Shown: positions 1 through 11,959, counted from the first letter of the stretch. The stretch is DNA of 64,000 nucleotides from Ceriagrion tenellum (GCA_963169105.1 OY720632.1:620001-684000); one strand, 5' to 3'. A program made the numbers and translations. Notes: generated from the letters alone by a model not told the origin.

Positions 1-167
1 GCACGTACCGACCACACGCGCATACACGTTCCACGCGAAGGAATCACATCCACACGTTTTCACTACACGAAGGGGGCAACGATCAAAAATCCTAAGGTTA
101 AACACTTGCAAAATTTGCCGAAAATGGCAGAATATAAAATTTATTTAAATCACGCGGAGCGACACCC
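1..167 (+). repeat. Partial satellite monomer at left edge
   Basis: This is the last 167 bases of a monomer whose start lies outside the window. It matches the reference tail, with the CCACACG, AAACACTTGC and TTATTTAAAT variants. The array therefore continues to the left and no array edge is visible. Confidence 0.95.
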
Positions 168-244
168 GTGCATCGAGAAAGCTCCAACGAAGCCTATCAC
201 TATCGCGTTCGATGCCTATTCCCGAAAATTCTAGGATCGGTCTG

Positions 245-259
245 TTTCGGCCACCGAAA
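245..259. repeat. Short inverted repeat in each monomer (TTTCGG-CCA-CCGAAA)
   Basis: A perfect 6-bp inverted repeat with a 3-base centre, shown in the reference monomer and recurring once per unit. The commonest variant in the array, TTTCCGCCAC, changes the fifth base and replaces one G-C pair with C-C. Monomers therefore fall into dyad-intact and dyad-broken classes. TTTCCGCCGCC monomers are also broken. Confidence 0.7.
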
Positions 260-436
260 ACGTCCTCAAAATGACACCTTTTCCGGCCTTCAAACGCTCC
301 TAACTCAAAAAGCACGCAACGCACGCGGACGTCGTCTCGTAATCAAGCACGTACCGACCACACGCGCATACACGTTCCACGCGAAGGAATCACATCCACT
401 CGTTTTCACTACACGAAGGGGGCAACGATCAAAAAT

Positions 437-455
437 CCTAAGGTTAAACACTTGC
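437..455 (+). repeat. Length-variable microsite within the monomer (reference position)
   Basis: The segment between CCTAAGGTT and CTTGCAAAA is AAACA in most copies. It varies far more in length than any other part of the monomer. It is 4 bp longer (TGCTTGCAA before CTTGC) in 18 monomers, starting at 514, 1210, 1560, 2602, 3298, 5032, 8150, 12652, 18195, 33066, 35492, 39648, 42071, 48648, 53837, 55917, 61112 and 63538. Single-copy alternatives are at 15701, 28155, 40961 and 58269. Confidence 0.85.
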
Positions 456-2255
456 AAAATTTGCCGAAAATGGCAGAATATAAAATTTATTTAAATCACG
501 CGGAGCGACACCCGTGCATCGAGAAAGCTCCAACGAAGCCTATCACTATCGCGTTCGATGCCTATTCCCGAAAATTCTAGGATCGGTCTGTTTCGGCCAC
601 CGAAAACGTCCTCAAAATGACACCTTTTCCGGCCTTCAAACGCTCCTAACTCAAAAAGCACGCAACGCACGCGGACGTCGTCTCGTAATCAAGCACGTAC
701 CGACCACACGCGCATACACGTTCCACGCGAAGGAATCACATCCACACGTTTTCACTACACGAAGGGGGCAACGATCAAAAATCCTAAGGTTTGCTTGCAA
801 CTTGCAAAATTTGCCGAAAATGGCAGAATATAAAATTTATTAAAATCACGCGGAGCGACACTCGTGCATCGAGAAAGCTCCAACGAAGCCTATCACTATC
901 GCGTTCGATGCCTATTCCCGAAAATTCTAGGATCGGTCTGTTTCCGCCGCCGAAAACGTCCTCAAAATGACACCTTTTCCGGCCTTCAAACGCTCCTAAC
1001 TCAAAAAGCACGCAACGCACGCGGACGTCGTCTCGTAATCAAGCACGTACCGACCACACGCGCATACACGTTCCACGCGAAGGAATCACATCCACTCGTT
1101 TTCACTACACGAAGGGGGCAACGATCAAAAATCCTAAGGTTAAACACTTGCAAAATTTGCCGAAAATGGCAGAATATAAAATTTATTAAAATCACGCGGA
1201 GCGACACCCGTGCATCGAGAAAGCTCCAACGAAGCCTATCACTATCGCGTTCGATGCCTATTCCCGAAAATTCTAGGATCGGTCTGTTTCGGCCACCGAA
1301 AACGTCCTCAAAATGACACCTTTTCCGGCCTTCAAACGCTCCTAACTCAAAAAGCACGCAACGCACGCGGACGTCGTCTCGTAATCAAGCACGTACCGAC
1401 CACACGCGCATACACGTTCCACGCGAAGGAATCACATCCACTCGTTTTCACTACACGAAGGGGGCAACGATCAAAAATCCTAAGGTTTGCTTGCAACTTG
1501 CAAAATTTGCCGAAAATGGCAGAATATAAAATTTATTTAAATCACGCGGAGCGACACCCGTGCATCGAGAAAGATCCAACGAAGCCTATCACTATCGCGT
1601 TCGATGCCTATTCCCGAAAATTCTAGGATCGGTCTGTTTCGGCCACCGAAAACGTCCTCAAAATGACACCTTTTCCGGCCTTCAAACGCTCCTAACTCAA
1701 AAAGCACGCAACGCACGCGGACGTCGTCTCGTAATCAAGCACGTACCGACCACACGCGCATACACGTTCCACGCGAAGGAATCACATCCACTCGTTTTCA
1801 CTACACGAAGGGGGCAACGATCAAAAATCCTAAGGTTTGCTTGCAACTTGCAAAATTTGCCGAAAATGGCAGAATATAAAATTTATTAAAATCACGCGGA
1901 GCGACACCCGTGCATCGAGAAAGCTCCAACGAAGCCTATCACTATCGCGTTCGATGCCTATTCCCGAAAATTCTAGGATCGGTCTGTTTCGGCCACCGAA
2001 AACGTCCTCAAAATGACACCTTTTCCGGCCTTCAAACGCTCCTAACTCAAAAAGCACGCAACGCACGCGGACGTCGTCTCGTAATCAAGCACGTACCGAC
2101 CACACGCGCATACACGTTCCACGCGAAGGAATCACATCCACACGTTTTCACTACACGAAGGGGGCAACGATCAAAAATCCTAAGGTTAAACACTTGCAAA
2201 ATTTGCCGAAAATGGCAGAATATAAAATTTATTTAAATCACGCGGAGCGACACCC

Positions 2256-3647
2256 GTGCATCGAGAAAGCTCCAACGAAGCCTATCACTATCGCGTTCGA
2301 TGCCTATTCCCGAAAATTCTAGGATCGGTCTGTTTCCGCCACCGAAAACGTCCTCAAAATGACACCTTTTCCGGCCTTCAAACGCTCCTAACTCAAAAAG
2401 CACGCAACGCACGCGGACGTCGTCTCGTAATCAAGCACGTACCGACCACACGCGCATACACGTTCCACGCGAAGGAATCACATCCACTCGTTTTCACTAC
2501 ACGAAGGGGGCAACGATCAAAAATCCTAAGGTTAAACACTTGCAAAATTTGCCGAAAATGGCAGAATATAAAATTTATTTAAATCACGCGGAGCGACACC
2601 CGTGCATCGAGAAAGCTCCAACGAAGCCTATCACTATCGCGTTCGATGCCTATTCCCGAAAATTCAAGGATCGGTCTGTTTCGGCCACCGAAAACGTCCT
2701 CAAAATGACACCTTTTCCGGCCTTCAAACGCTCCTAACTCAAAAAGCACGCAACGCACGCGGACGTCGTCTCGTAATCAAGCACGTACCGACCACACGCG
2801 CATACACGTTCCACGCGAAGGAATCACATCCACACGTTTTCACTACACGAAGGGGGCAACGATCAAAAATCCTAAGGTTTGCTTGCAACTTGCAAAATTT
2901 GCCGAAAATGGCAGAATATAAAATTTATTAAAATCACGCGGAGCGACACTCGTGCATCGAGAAAGCTCCAACGAAGCCTATCACTATCGCGTTCGATGCC
3001 TATTCCCGAAAATTCTAGGATCGGTCTGTTTCCGCCGCCGAAAACGTCCTCAAAATGACACCTTTTCCGGCCTTCAAACGCTCCTAACTCAAAAAGCACG
3101 CAACGCACGCGGACGTCGTCTCGTAATCAAGCACGTACCGACCACACGCGCATACACGTTCCACGCGAAGGAATCACATCCACTCGTTTTCACTACACGA
3201 AGGGGGCAACGATCAAAAATCCTAAGGTTAAACACTTGCAAAATTTGCCGAAAATGGCAGAATATAAAATTTATTAAAATCACGCGGAGCGACACCCGTG
3301 CATCGAGAAAGCTCCAACGAAGCCTATCACTATCGCGTTCGATGCCTATTCCCGAAAATTCTAGGATCGGTCTGTTTCGGCCACCGAAAACGTCCTCAAA
3401 ATGACACCTTTTCCGGCCTTCAAACGCTCCTAACTCAAAAAGCACGCAACGCACGCGGACGTCGTCTCGTAATCAAGCACGTACCGACCACACGCGCATA
3501 CACGTTCCACGCGAAGGAATCACATCCACTCGTTTTCACTACACGAAGGGGGCAACGATCAAAAATCCTAAGGTTTGCTTGCAACTTGCAAAATTTGCCG
3601 AAAATGGCAGAATATAAAATTTATTAAAATCACGCGGAGCGACACCC
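2256..3647 (+). repeat. Four-monomer block, copy 2 of duplication with 2088-bp offset
   Basis: Partner of 168-1559, six monomers downstream. The private change TTCAAGG (from TTCTAGG) sits near 2665 in the second monomer. Confidence 0.8.
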
Positions 3648-6419
3648 GTGCATCGAGAAAGCTCCAACGAAGCCTATCACTATCGCGTTCGATGCCTATT
3701 CCCGAAAATTCTAGGATCGGTCTGTTTCCGCCACCGAAAACGTCCTCAAAATGACACCTTTTCCGGCCTTCAAACGCTCCTAACTCAAAAAGCACGCAAC
3801 GCACGCGGACGTCGTCTCGTAATCAAGCACGTACCGACCACACGCGCATACACGTTCCACGCGAAGGAATCACATCCACACGTTTTCACTACACGAAGGG
3901 GGCAACGATCAAAAATCCTAAGGTTAAACACTTGCAAAATTTGCCGAAAATGGCAGAATATAAAATTTATTTAAATCACGCGGAGCGACACCCGTGCATC
4001 GAGAAAGCTCCAACGAAGCCTATCACTATCGCGTTCGATGCCTATTCCCGAAAATTCTAGGATCGGTCTGTTTCCGCCACCGAAAACGTCCTCAAAATGA
4101 CACCTTTTCCGGCCTTCAAACGCTCCTAACTCAAAAAGCACGCAACGCACGCGGACGTCGTCTCGTAATCAAGCACGTACCGACCACACGCGCATACACG
4201 TTCCACGCGAAGGAATCACATCCACTCGTTTTCACTACACGAAGGGGGCAACGATCAAAAATCCTAAGGTTAAACACTTGCAAAATTTGCCGAAAATGGC
4301 AGAATATAAAATTTATTTAAATCACGCGGAGCGACACCCGTGCATCGAGAAAGCTCCAACGAAGCCTATCACTATCGCGTTCGATGCCTATTCCCGAAAA
4401 TTCTAGGATCGGTCTGTTTCCGCCACCGAAAACGTCCTCAAAATGACACCTTTTCCGGCCTTCAAACGCTCCTAACTCAAAAAGCACGCAACGCACGCGG
4501 ACGTCGTCTCGTAATCAAGCACGTACCGACCACACGCGCATACACGTTCCACGCGAAGGAATCACATCCACTCGTTTTCACTACACGAAGGGGGCAACGA
4601 TCAAAAATCCTAAGGTTAAAAACTTGCAAAATTTGCCGAAAATGGCAGAGTATAAAATTTATTAAAATCACGCGGAGCGACACTCGTGCATCGAGAAAGC
4701 TCCAACGAAGCCTATCACTATCGCGTTCGATGCCTATTCCCGAAAATTCTAGGATCGGTCTGTTTCCGCCGCCGAAAACGTCCTCAAAATGACACCTTTT
4801 CCGGCCTTCAAACGCTCCTAACTCAAAAAGCACGCAACGCACGCGGACGTCGTCTCGTAATCAAGCACGTACCGACCACACGCGCATACACGTTCCACGC
4901 GAAGGAATCACATCCACTCGTTTTCACTACACGAAGGGGGCAACGATCAAAAATCCTAAGGTTAAACACTTGCAAAATTTGCCGAAAATGGCAGAATATA
5001 AAATTTATTTAAATCACGCGGAGCGACACCCGTGCATCGAGAAAGCTCCAACGAAGCCTATCACTATCGCGTTCGATGCCTATTCCCGAAAATTCTAGGA
5101 TCGGTCTGTTTCGGCCACCGAAAACGTCCTCAAAATGACACCTTTTCCGGCCTTCAAACGCTCCTAACTCAAAAAGCACGCAACGCACGCGGACGTCGTC
5201 TCGTAATCAAGCACGTACCGACCACACGCGCATACACGTTCCACGCGAAGGAATCACATCCACTCGTTTTCACTACACGAAGGGGGCAACGATCAAAAAT
5301 CCTAAGGTTTGCTTGCAACTTGCAAAATTTGCCGAAAATGGCAGAATATAAAATTTATTAAAATCACGCGGAGCGACACCCGTGCATCGAGAAAGCTCCA
5401 ACGAAGCCTATCACTATCGCGTTCGATGCCTATTCCCGAAAATTCTAGGATCGGTCTGTTTCGGCCACCGAAAACGTCCTCAAAATGACACCTTTTCCGG
5501 CCTTCAAACGCTCCTAACTCAAAAAGCACGCAACGCACGCGGACGTCGTCTCGTAATCAAGCACGTACCGACCACACGCGCATACACGTTCCACGCGAAG
5601 GAATCACATCCACACGTTTTCACTACACGAAGGGGGCAACGATCAAAAATCCTAAGGTTAAACACTTGCAAAATTTGCCGAAAATGGCAGAATATAAAAT
5701 TTATTTAAATCACGCGGAGCGACACCCGTGCATCGAGAAAGCTCCAACGAAGCCTATCACTATCGCGTTCGATGCCTATTCCCGAAAATTCTAGGATCGG
5801 TCTGTTTCGGCCACCGAAAACGTCCTCAAAATGACACCTTTTCCGGCCTTCAAACGCTCCTAACTCAAAAAGCACGCAACGCACGCGGACGTCGTCTCGT
5901 AATCAAGCACGTACCGACCACACGCGCATACACGTTCCACGCGAAGGAATCACATCCACTCGTTTTCACTACACGAAGGGGGCAACGATCAAAAATCCTA
6001 AGGTTAAACACTTGCAAAATTTGCCGAAAATGGCAGAATATAAAATTTATTTAAATCACGCGGAGCGACACCCGTGCATCGAGAAAGCTCCAACGAAGCC
6101 TATCACTATCGCGTTCGATGCCTATTCCCGAAAATTCTAGGATCGGTCTGTTTCCGCCACCGAAAACGTCCTCAAAATGACACCTTTTCCGGCCTTCAAA
6201 CGCTCCTAACTCAAAAAGCACGCAACGCACGCGGACGTCGTCTCGTAATCAAGCACGTACCGACCACACGCGCATACACGTTTCACGCGAAGGAATCACA
6301 TCCACTCGTTTTCACTACACGAAGGGGGCAACGATCAAAAATCCTAAGGTTAAACACTTGCAAAATTTGCCGAAAATGGCAGAATATAAAATTTATTAAA
6401 ATCACGCGGAGCGACACCC
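3648..6419 (+). repeat. Eight-monomer block, copy 1 of duplication with 3118-bp offset
   Basis: Eight consecutive monomers (2772 bp) agree in length and diagnostic variants with 6766-9537. The block includes one gagtat/GCCGCC/350-bp cassette (4340-5381) and a monomer with CACGTTTCACG instead of CACGTTCCACG (near 6280). The offset corresponds to nine monomers. The ninth (6420) does not match its counterpart at 9538. Confidence 0.88.
4340..5381 (+). repeat. Recurrent three-monomer cassette (gagtat / GCCGCC / 350-bp), copy 1
   Basis: Definition: monomer 1 ends CAGAGTATAAAA and is followed by GACACTCGTGC. Monomer 2 has TTTCCGCCGCC. Monomer 3 has the 4-bp-longer junction TTTGCTTGCAACTTGC and is 350 bp. 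The total is 1042 bp. Twelve complete copies occur. This copy has AAAAACTTGC at the variable site of monomer 1 and TTATTTAAAT at the end of monomer 2. Confidence 0.9.
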
Positions 6420-7111
6420 GTGCATCGAGAAAGCTCCAACGAAGCCTATCACTATCGCGTTCGATGCCTATTCCCGAAAATTCTAGGATCGGTCTGTTTC
6501 CGCCACCGAAAACGTCCTCAAAATGACACCTTTTCCGGCCTTCAAACGCTCCTAACTCAAAAAGCACGCAACGCACGCGGACGTCGTCTCGTAATCAAGC
6601 ACGTACCGACCACACGCGCATACACGTTCCACGCGAAGGAATCACATCCACACGTTTTCACTACACGAAGGGGGCAACGATCAAAAATCCTAAGGTTAAA
6701 CACTTGCAAAATTTGCCGAAAATGGCAGAATATAAAATTTATTTAAATCACGCGGAGCGACACCCGTGCATCGAGAAAGCTCCAACGAAGCCTATCACTA
6801 TCGCGTTCGATGCCTATTCCCGAAAATTCTAGGATCGGTCTGTTTCCGCCACCGAAAACGTCCTCAAAATGACACCTTTTCCGGCCTTCAAACGCTCCTA
6901 ACTCAAAAAGCACGCAACGCACGCGGACGTCGTCTCGTAATCAAGCACGTACCGACCACACGCGCATACACGTTCCACGCGAAGGAATCACATCCACACG
7001 TTTTCACTACACGAAGGGGGCAACGATCAAAAATCCTAAGGTTAAACACTTGCAAAATTTGCCGAAAATGGCAGAATATAAAATTTATTTAAATCACGCG
7101 GAGCGACACCC
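6420..7111 (+). repeat. Tandem pair of apparently identical monomers
   Basis: Monomers 6420-6765 and 6766-7111 carry the same variants at all diagnostic sites (TTTCCGCCAC, CCACACG, AAACACTTGC, TTATTTAAAT). I see no difference between them. This fits a single-monomer duplication at the junction of the two 3118-bp-offset blocks. Confidence 0.7.
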
Positions 7112-9537
7112 GTGCATCGAGAAAGCTCCAACGAAGCCTATCACTATCGCGTTCGATGCCTATTCCCGAAAATTCTAGGATCGGTCTGTTTCCGCCACCG
7201 AAAACGTCCTCAAAATGACACCTTTTCCGGCCTTCAAACGCTCCTAACTCAAAAAGCACGCAACGCACGCGGACGTCGTCTCGTAATCAAGCACGTACCG
7301 ACCACACGCGCATACACGTTCCACGCGAAGGAATCACATCCACTCGTTTTCACTACACGAAGGGGGCAACGATCAAAAATCCTAAGGTTAAACACTTGCA
7401 AAATTTGCCGAAAATGGCAGAATATAAAATTTATTTAAATCACGCGGAGCGACACCCGTGCATCGAGAAAGCTCCAACGAAGCCTATCACTATCGCGTTC
7501 GATGCCTATTCCCGAAAATTCTAGGATCGGTCTGTTTCCGCCACCGAAAACGTCCTCAAAATGACACCTTTTCCGGCCTTCAAACGCTCCTAACTCAAAA
7601 AGCACGCAACGCACGCGGACGTCGTCTCGTAATCAAGCACGTACCGACCACACGCGCATACACGTTCCACGCGAAGGAATCACATCCACTCGTTTTCACT
7701 ACACGAAGGGGGCAACGATCAAAAATCCTAAGGTTAAAAACTTGCAAAATTTGCCGAAAATGGCAGAGTATAAAATTTATTAAAATCACGCGGAGCGACA
7801 CTCGTGCATCGAGAAAGCTCCAACGAAGCCTATCACTATCGCGTTCGATGCCTATTCCCGAAAATTCTAGGATCGGTCTGTTTCCGCCGCCGAAAACGTC
7901 CTCAAAATGACACCTTTTCCGGCCTTCAAACGCTCCTTACTCAAAAAGCACGCAACGCACGCGGACGTCGTCTCGTAATCAAGCACGTACCGACCACACG
8001 CGCATACACGTTCCACGCGAAGGAATCACATCCACTCGTTTTCACTACACGAAGGGGGCAACGATCAAAAATCCTAAGGTTAAACACTTGCAAAATTTGC
8101 CGAAAATGGCAGAATATAAAATTTATTTAAATCACGCGGAGCGACACCCGTGCATCGAGAAAGCTCCAACGAAGCCTATCACTATCGCGTTCGATGCCTA
8201 TTCCCGAAAATTCTAGGATCGGTCTGTTTCGGCCACCGAAAACGTCCTCAAAATGACACCTTTTCCGGCCTTCAAACGCTCCTAACTCAAAAAGCACGCA
8301 ACGCACGCGGACGTCGTCTCGTAATCAAGCACGTACCGACCACACGCGCATACACGTTCCACGCGAAGGAATCACATCCACTCGTTTTCACTACACGAAG
8401 GGGGCAACGATCAAAAATCCTAAGGTTTGCTTGCAACTTGCAAAATTTGCCGAAAATGGCAGAATATAAAATTTATTAAAATCACGCGGAGCGACACCCG
8501 TGCATCGAGAAAGCTCCAACGAAGCCTATCACTATCGCGTTCGATGCCTATTCCCGAAAATTCTAGGATCGGTCTGTTTCGGCCACCGAAAACGTCCTCA
8601 AAATGACACCTTTTCCGGCCTTCAAACGCTCCTAACTCAAAAAGCACGCAACGCACGCGGACGTCGTCTCGTAATCAAGCACGTACCGACCACACGCGCA
8701 TACACGTTCCACGCGAAGGAATCACATCCACACGTTTTCACTACACGAAGGGGGCAACGATCAAAAATCCTAAGGTTAAACACTTGCAAAATTTGCCGAA
8801 AATGGCAGAATATAAAATTTATTTAAATCACGCGGAGCGACACCCGTGCATCGAGAAAGCTCCAACGAAGCCTATCACTATCGCGTTCGATGCCTATTCC
8901 CGAAAATTCTAGGATCGGTCTGTTTCGGCCACCGAAAACGTCCTCAAAATGACACCTTTTCCGGCCTTCAAACGCTCCTAACTCAAAAAGCACGCAACGC
9001 ACGCGGACGTCGTCTCGTAATCAAGCACGTACCGACCACACGCGCATACACGTTCCACGCGAAGGAATCACATCCACTCGTTTTCACTACACGAAGGGGG
9101 CAACGATCAAAAATCCTAAGGTTAAACACTTGCAAAATTTGCCGAAAATGGCAGAATATAAAATTTATTTAAATCACGCGGAGCGACACCCGTGCATCGA
9201 GAAAGCTCCAACGAAGCCTATCACTATCGCGTTCGATGCCTATTCCCGAAAATTCTAGGATCGGTCTGTTTCCGCCACCGAAAACGTCCTCAAAATGACA
9301 CCTTTTCCGGCCTTCAAACGCTCCTAACTCAAAAAGCACGCAACGCACGCGGACGTCGTCTCGTAATCAAGCACGTACCGACCACACGCGCATACACGTT
9401 TCACGCGAAGGAATCACATCCACTCGTTTTCACTACACGAAGGGGGCAACGATCAAAAATCCTAAGGTTAAACACTTGCAAAATTTGCCGAAAATGGCAG
9501 AATATAAAATTTATTAAAATCACGCGGAGCGACACCC
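6766..9537 (+). repeat. Eight-monomer block, copy 2 of duplication with 3118-bp offset
   Basis: Near-identical copy of 3648-6419. A private change CTCCTTACTC (from CTCCTAACTC) is at about 7934. Few differences are visible by eye, so the duplication looks recent. Confidence 0.88.
7458..8499 (+). repeat. Three-monomer cassette, copy 2
   Basis: AAAAACTTGC in monomer 1; private CTCCTTACTC in monomer 2. It belongs to the 3118-bp-offset duplication of copy 1. Confidence 0.9.
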
Positions 9538-11959
9538 GTGCATCGAGAAAGCTCCAACGAAGCCTATCACTATCGCGTTCGATGCCTATTCCCGAAAATT
9601 CTAGGATCGGTCTGTTTCCGCCACCGAAAACGTCCTCAAAATGACACCTTTTCCGGCCTTCAAACGCTCCTAACTCAAAAAGCACGCAACGCACGCGGAC
9701 GTCGTCTCGTAATCAAGCACGTACCGATCACACGCGCATACACGGTCCACGCGAAGGAATCACATCCACTCGTTTTCACTACACGAAGGGGGCAACGATC
9801 AAAAATCCTAAGGTTAAACACTTGCAAAATTTGCCGAAAATGGCAGAATATAAAATTTATTAAAATCACGCGCAGCGACACCCGTGCATCGAGAAAGCTC
9901 AAACGAAGCCTATCACTATCGCGTTCGATGCCTATTCCCGAAAATTCTAGGATCGGTCTGTTTCGGCCACCGAAAACGTCCTCAAAATGACACCTTTTCC
10001 GGCCTTCAAACGCTCCTAACTCAAAAAGCTCGCAACGCACGCGGACGTCGTCTCGTAATCAAGCACGTACCGATCACACGCGAATACACGTTCCACGCGA
10101 AGGAATCACATCCACACGTTTTCACTACACGAAGGGGGCAACGATCAAAAATCCTAAGGTTAAACACTTGCAAAATTTGCCGAAAATGGCAGAATATAAA
10201 ATTTATTTAAATCACGCGGAGCGACACCCGTGCATCGAGAAAGCTCCAACGAAGCCTATCACTATCGCGTTCGATGCCTATTCCCGAAAATTCTAGGATC
10301 GGTCTGTTTCGGCCACCGAAAACGTCCTCAAAATGACACCTTTACCGGCCTTCAAACGCTCCTAACTCAAAAAGCACGCAACGCACGCGGACGTCGTCTC
10401 GTAATCAAGCACGTACCGACCACACGCGCATACACGTTCCACGCGAAGGAATCACATCCACACGTTTTCACTACACGAAGGGGGCTACGATCAAAAATCC
10501 TAAGGTTAAACACTTGCAAAAATTGCCGAAAATGGCAGAATATAAAATTTATTAAAATCACGCGGAGCGACACCCGTGCATCGAGAAAGCTCCAACGAAG
10601 CCTATCACTATCGCGTTCGATGCCATTTCCCGAAAATTCTAGGATCGGTCTGTTTCCGCCACCGAAAACGTCCTCAAAATGACACCTTTTCCGGCCTTCA
10701 AACGCTCCTAACTCAAAAAGCACGCAACGCACGCGGACGTCGTCTCGTAATCAAGCACGTACCGATCACACGCGCATACACGTTCCACGCGAAGGAATCA
10801 CATCCACTCGTTTTCACTACACGAAGGGGGCAACGATCAATAATCCTAAGGTTAAACACTTGCAAAATTTGCCGAAAATGGCAGAATATAAAATTTATTA
10901 AAATCACGCGCAGCGACACCCGTGCATCGAGAAAGTTCCAACGAAGCCTATCACTATCGCGTTCGATGCCTATTCCCGAAAATTCTAGGATCGGTCTGTT
11001 TCCGCCACCGAAAACGTCCTCAAAATGACACCTTTTCCGGCCTTCAAACGCTCCTAACTCAAAAAGCACGCTACGCACGCGGACGTCGTCTCGTAATCAA
11101 GCACGTACCGACCACACGCGCATACACGTTCCACGCGAAGGAATCACATCCACACGTTTTCACTACACGAAGGGGGCAACGATCAAAAATCCTAAGGTTA
11201 AACACTTGCAAAATTTGCCGAAAATGGCAGAATATAAAATTTATTAAAATCACGCGGAGCGACTCCCGTGCATCGAGAAAGCTCAAACGAAGCCTATCAA
11301 TATCGCGTTCGATGCCTATTCCCGAAAATTCTAGGATCGGTCTGTTTCGGCCACCGAAAACGTCCTCAAAATGACACCTTTTCCGGCCTTCAAACGCTCC
11401 TAACTCAAAAAGCACGCTACGCACGCGGACGTCGTCTCGTAATCAAGCACGTACCGACCACACGCGCATACACGTTCCACGCGAAGGAATCACATCCACA
11501 CGTTTTCACTACACGAAGGGGGCAACGATCAAAAATCCTAAGGTTAAACACTTGCAAAATTTGCCGAAAATGGCAGAATATAAAATTTATTAAAATCACG
11601 CGGAGCGACACCCGTGCATCGAGAAAGCTCCAACGAAGCCTATATCTATCGCGTTCGATGCCTATTCCCGAAAATTCTAGGATCGGTCTGTTTCGGCCAC
11701 CGAAAACGTCCTCAAAATGACACCTTTACCGGCCTTCAAACGCTCCTAACTCAAAAAGCACGCAACGCACGCGGACGTCGTCTCGTAATCAAGCACGTAC
11801 CGACCACACGCGCATACACGTTCCACGCGAAGGAATCACATCCACACGTTTTCACTACACGAAGGGGGCAACGATCAAAAATCCTAAGGTTAAACACTTG
11901 CAAAAATTGCCGAAAATGGCAGAATATAAAATTTATTCAAATCACGCGCAGCGACACCC

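Larger units (their letters stand above)
168..513 (+). repeat. Reference satellite monomer (346 bp, first complete copy)
   Basis: Used here as the reference copy. Base counts by hand: A 109, C 101, G 65, T 71 (48% GC), with 34 CpG dinucleotides. In order it holds the phase point GTGCATCGAG (168-177), an inverted repeat TTTCGG-CCA-CCGAAA (245-259), a CACGC-rich stretch (about 312-383) with an AatII site GACGTC, the length-variable site after CCTAAGGTT (about 437-455), and an A/T-rich tail TATAAAATTTAT (479-490) ending in CACGCGGAGCG. This copy carries the TTTCGGCCAC, CCACTCG, AAACACTTGC and TTATTTAAAT variants. The choice of start is arbitrary because a tandem repeat has no intrinsic beginning. 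Confidence 0.95.
168..1559 (+). repeat. Four-monomer block, copy 1 of duplication with 2088-bp offset
   Basis: Monomers at 168, 514, 864 and 1210 have lengths 346, 350, 346 and 350. They match the variant order of 2256-3647. The 864 copy is the TTTCCGCCGC type lying between two 350-bp monomers, an order unlike the recurrent cassette elsewhere. The first pair differs at TTTCGG/TTTCCG, and 1210 ends TTATTTAAAT where its partner ends TTATTAAAAT. The match stops at 1560, which is 350 bp long while its counterpart at 3648 is 346. Confidence 0.8.

Noticed and set aside
120..150. TATAAAA on the + strand and AATAAA on the minus strand as promoter and polyadenylation signals
   Set aside because: Both lie in the A/T-rich tail (AATATAAAATTTATT) of every monomer and are expected there by composition. 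Nothing else supports Pol II use.
312..326. GCACGC direct repeat and GACGTC palindrome as regulatory sites
   Set aside because: These short words fit the CACGC-rich local composition. No spacing or variant pattern points to function.
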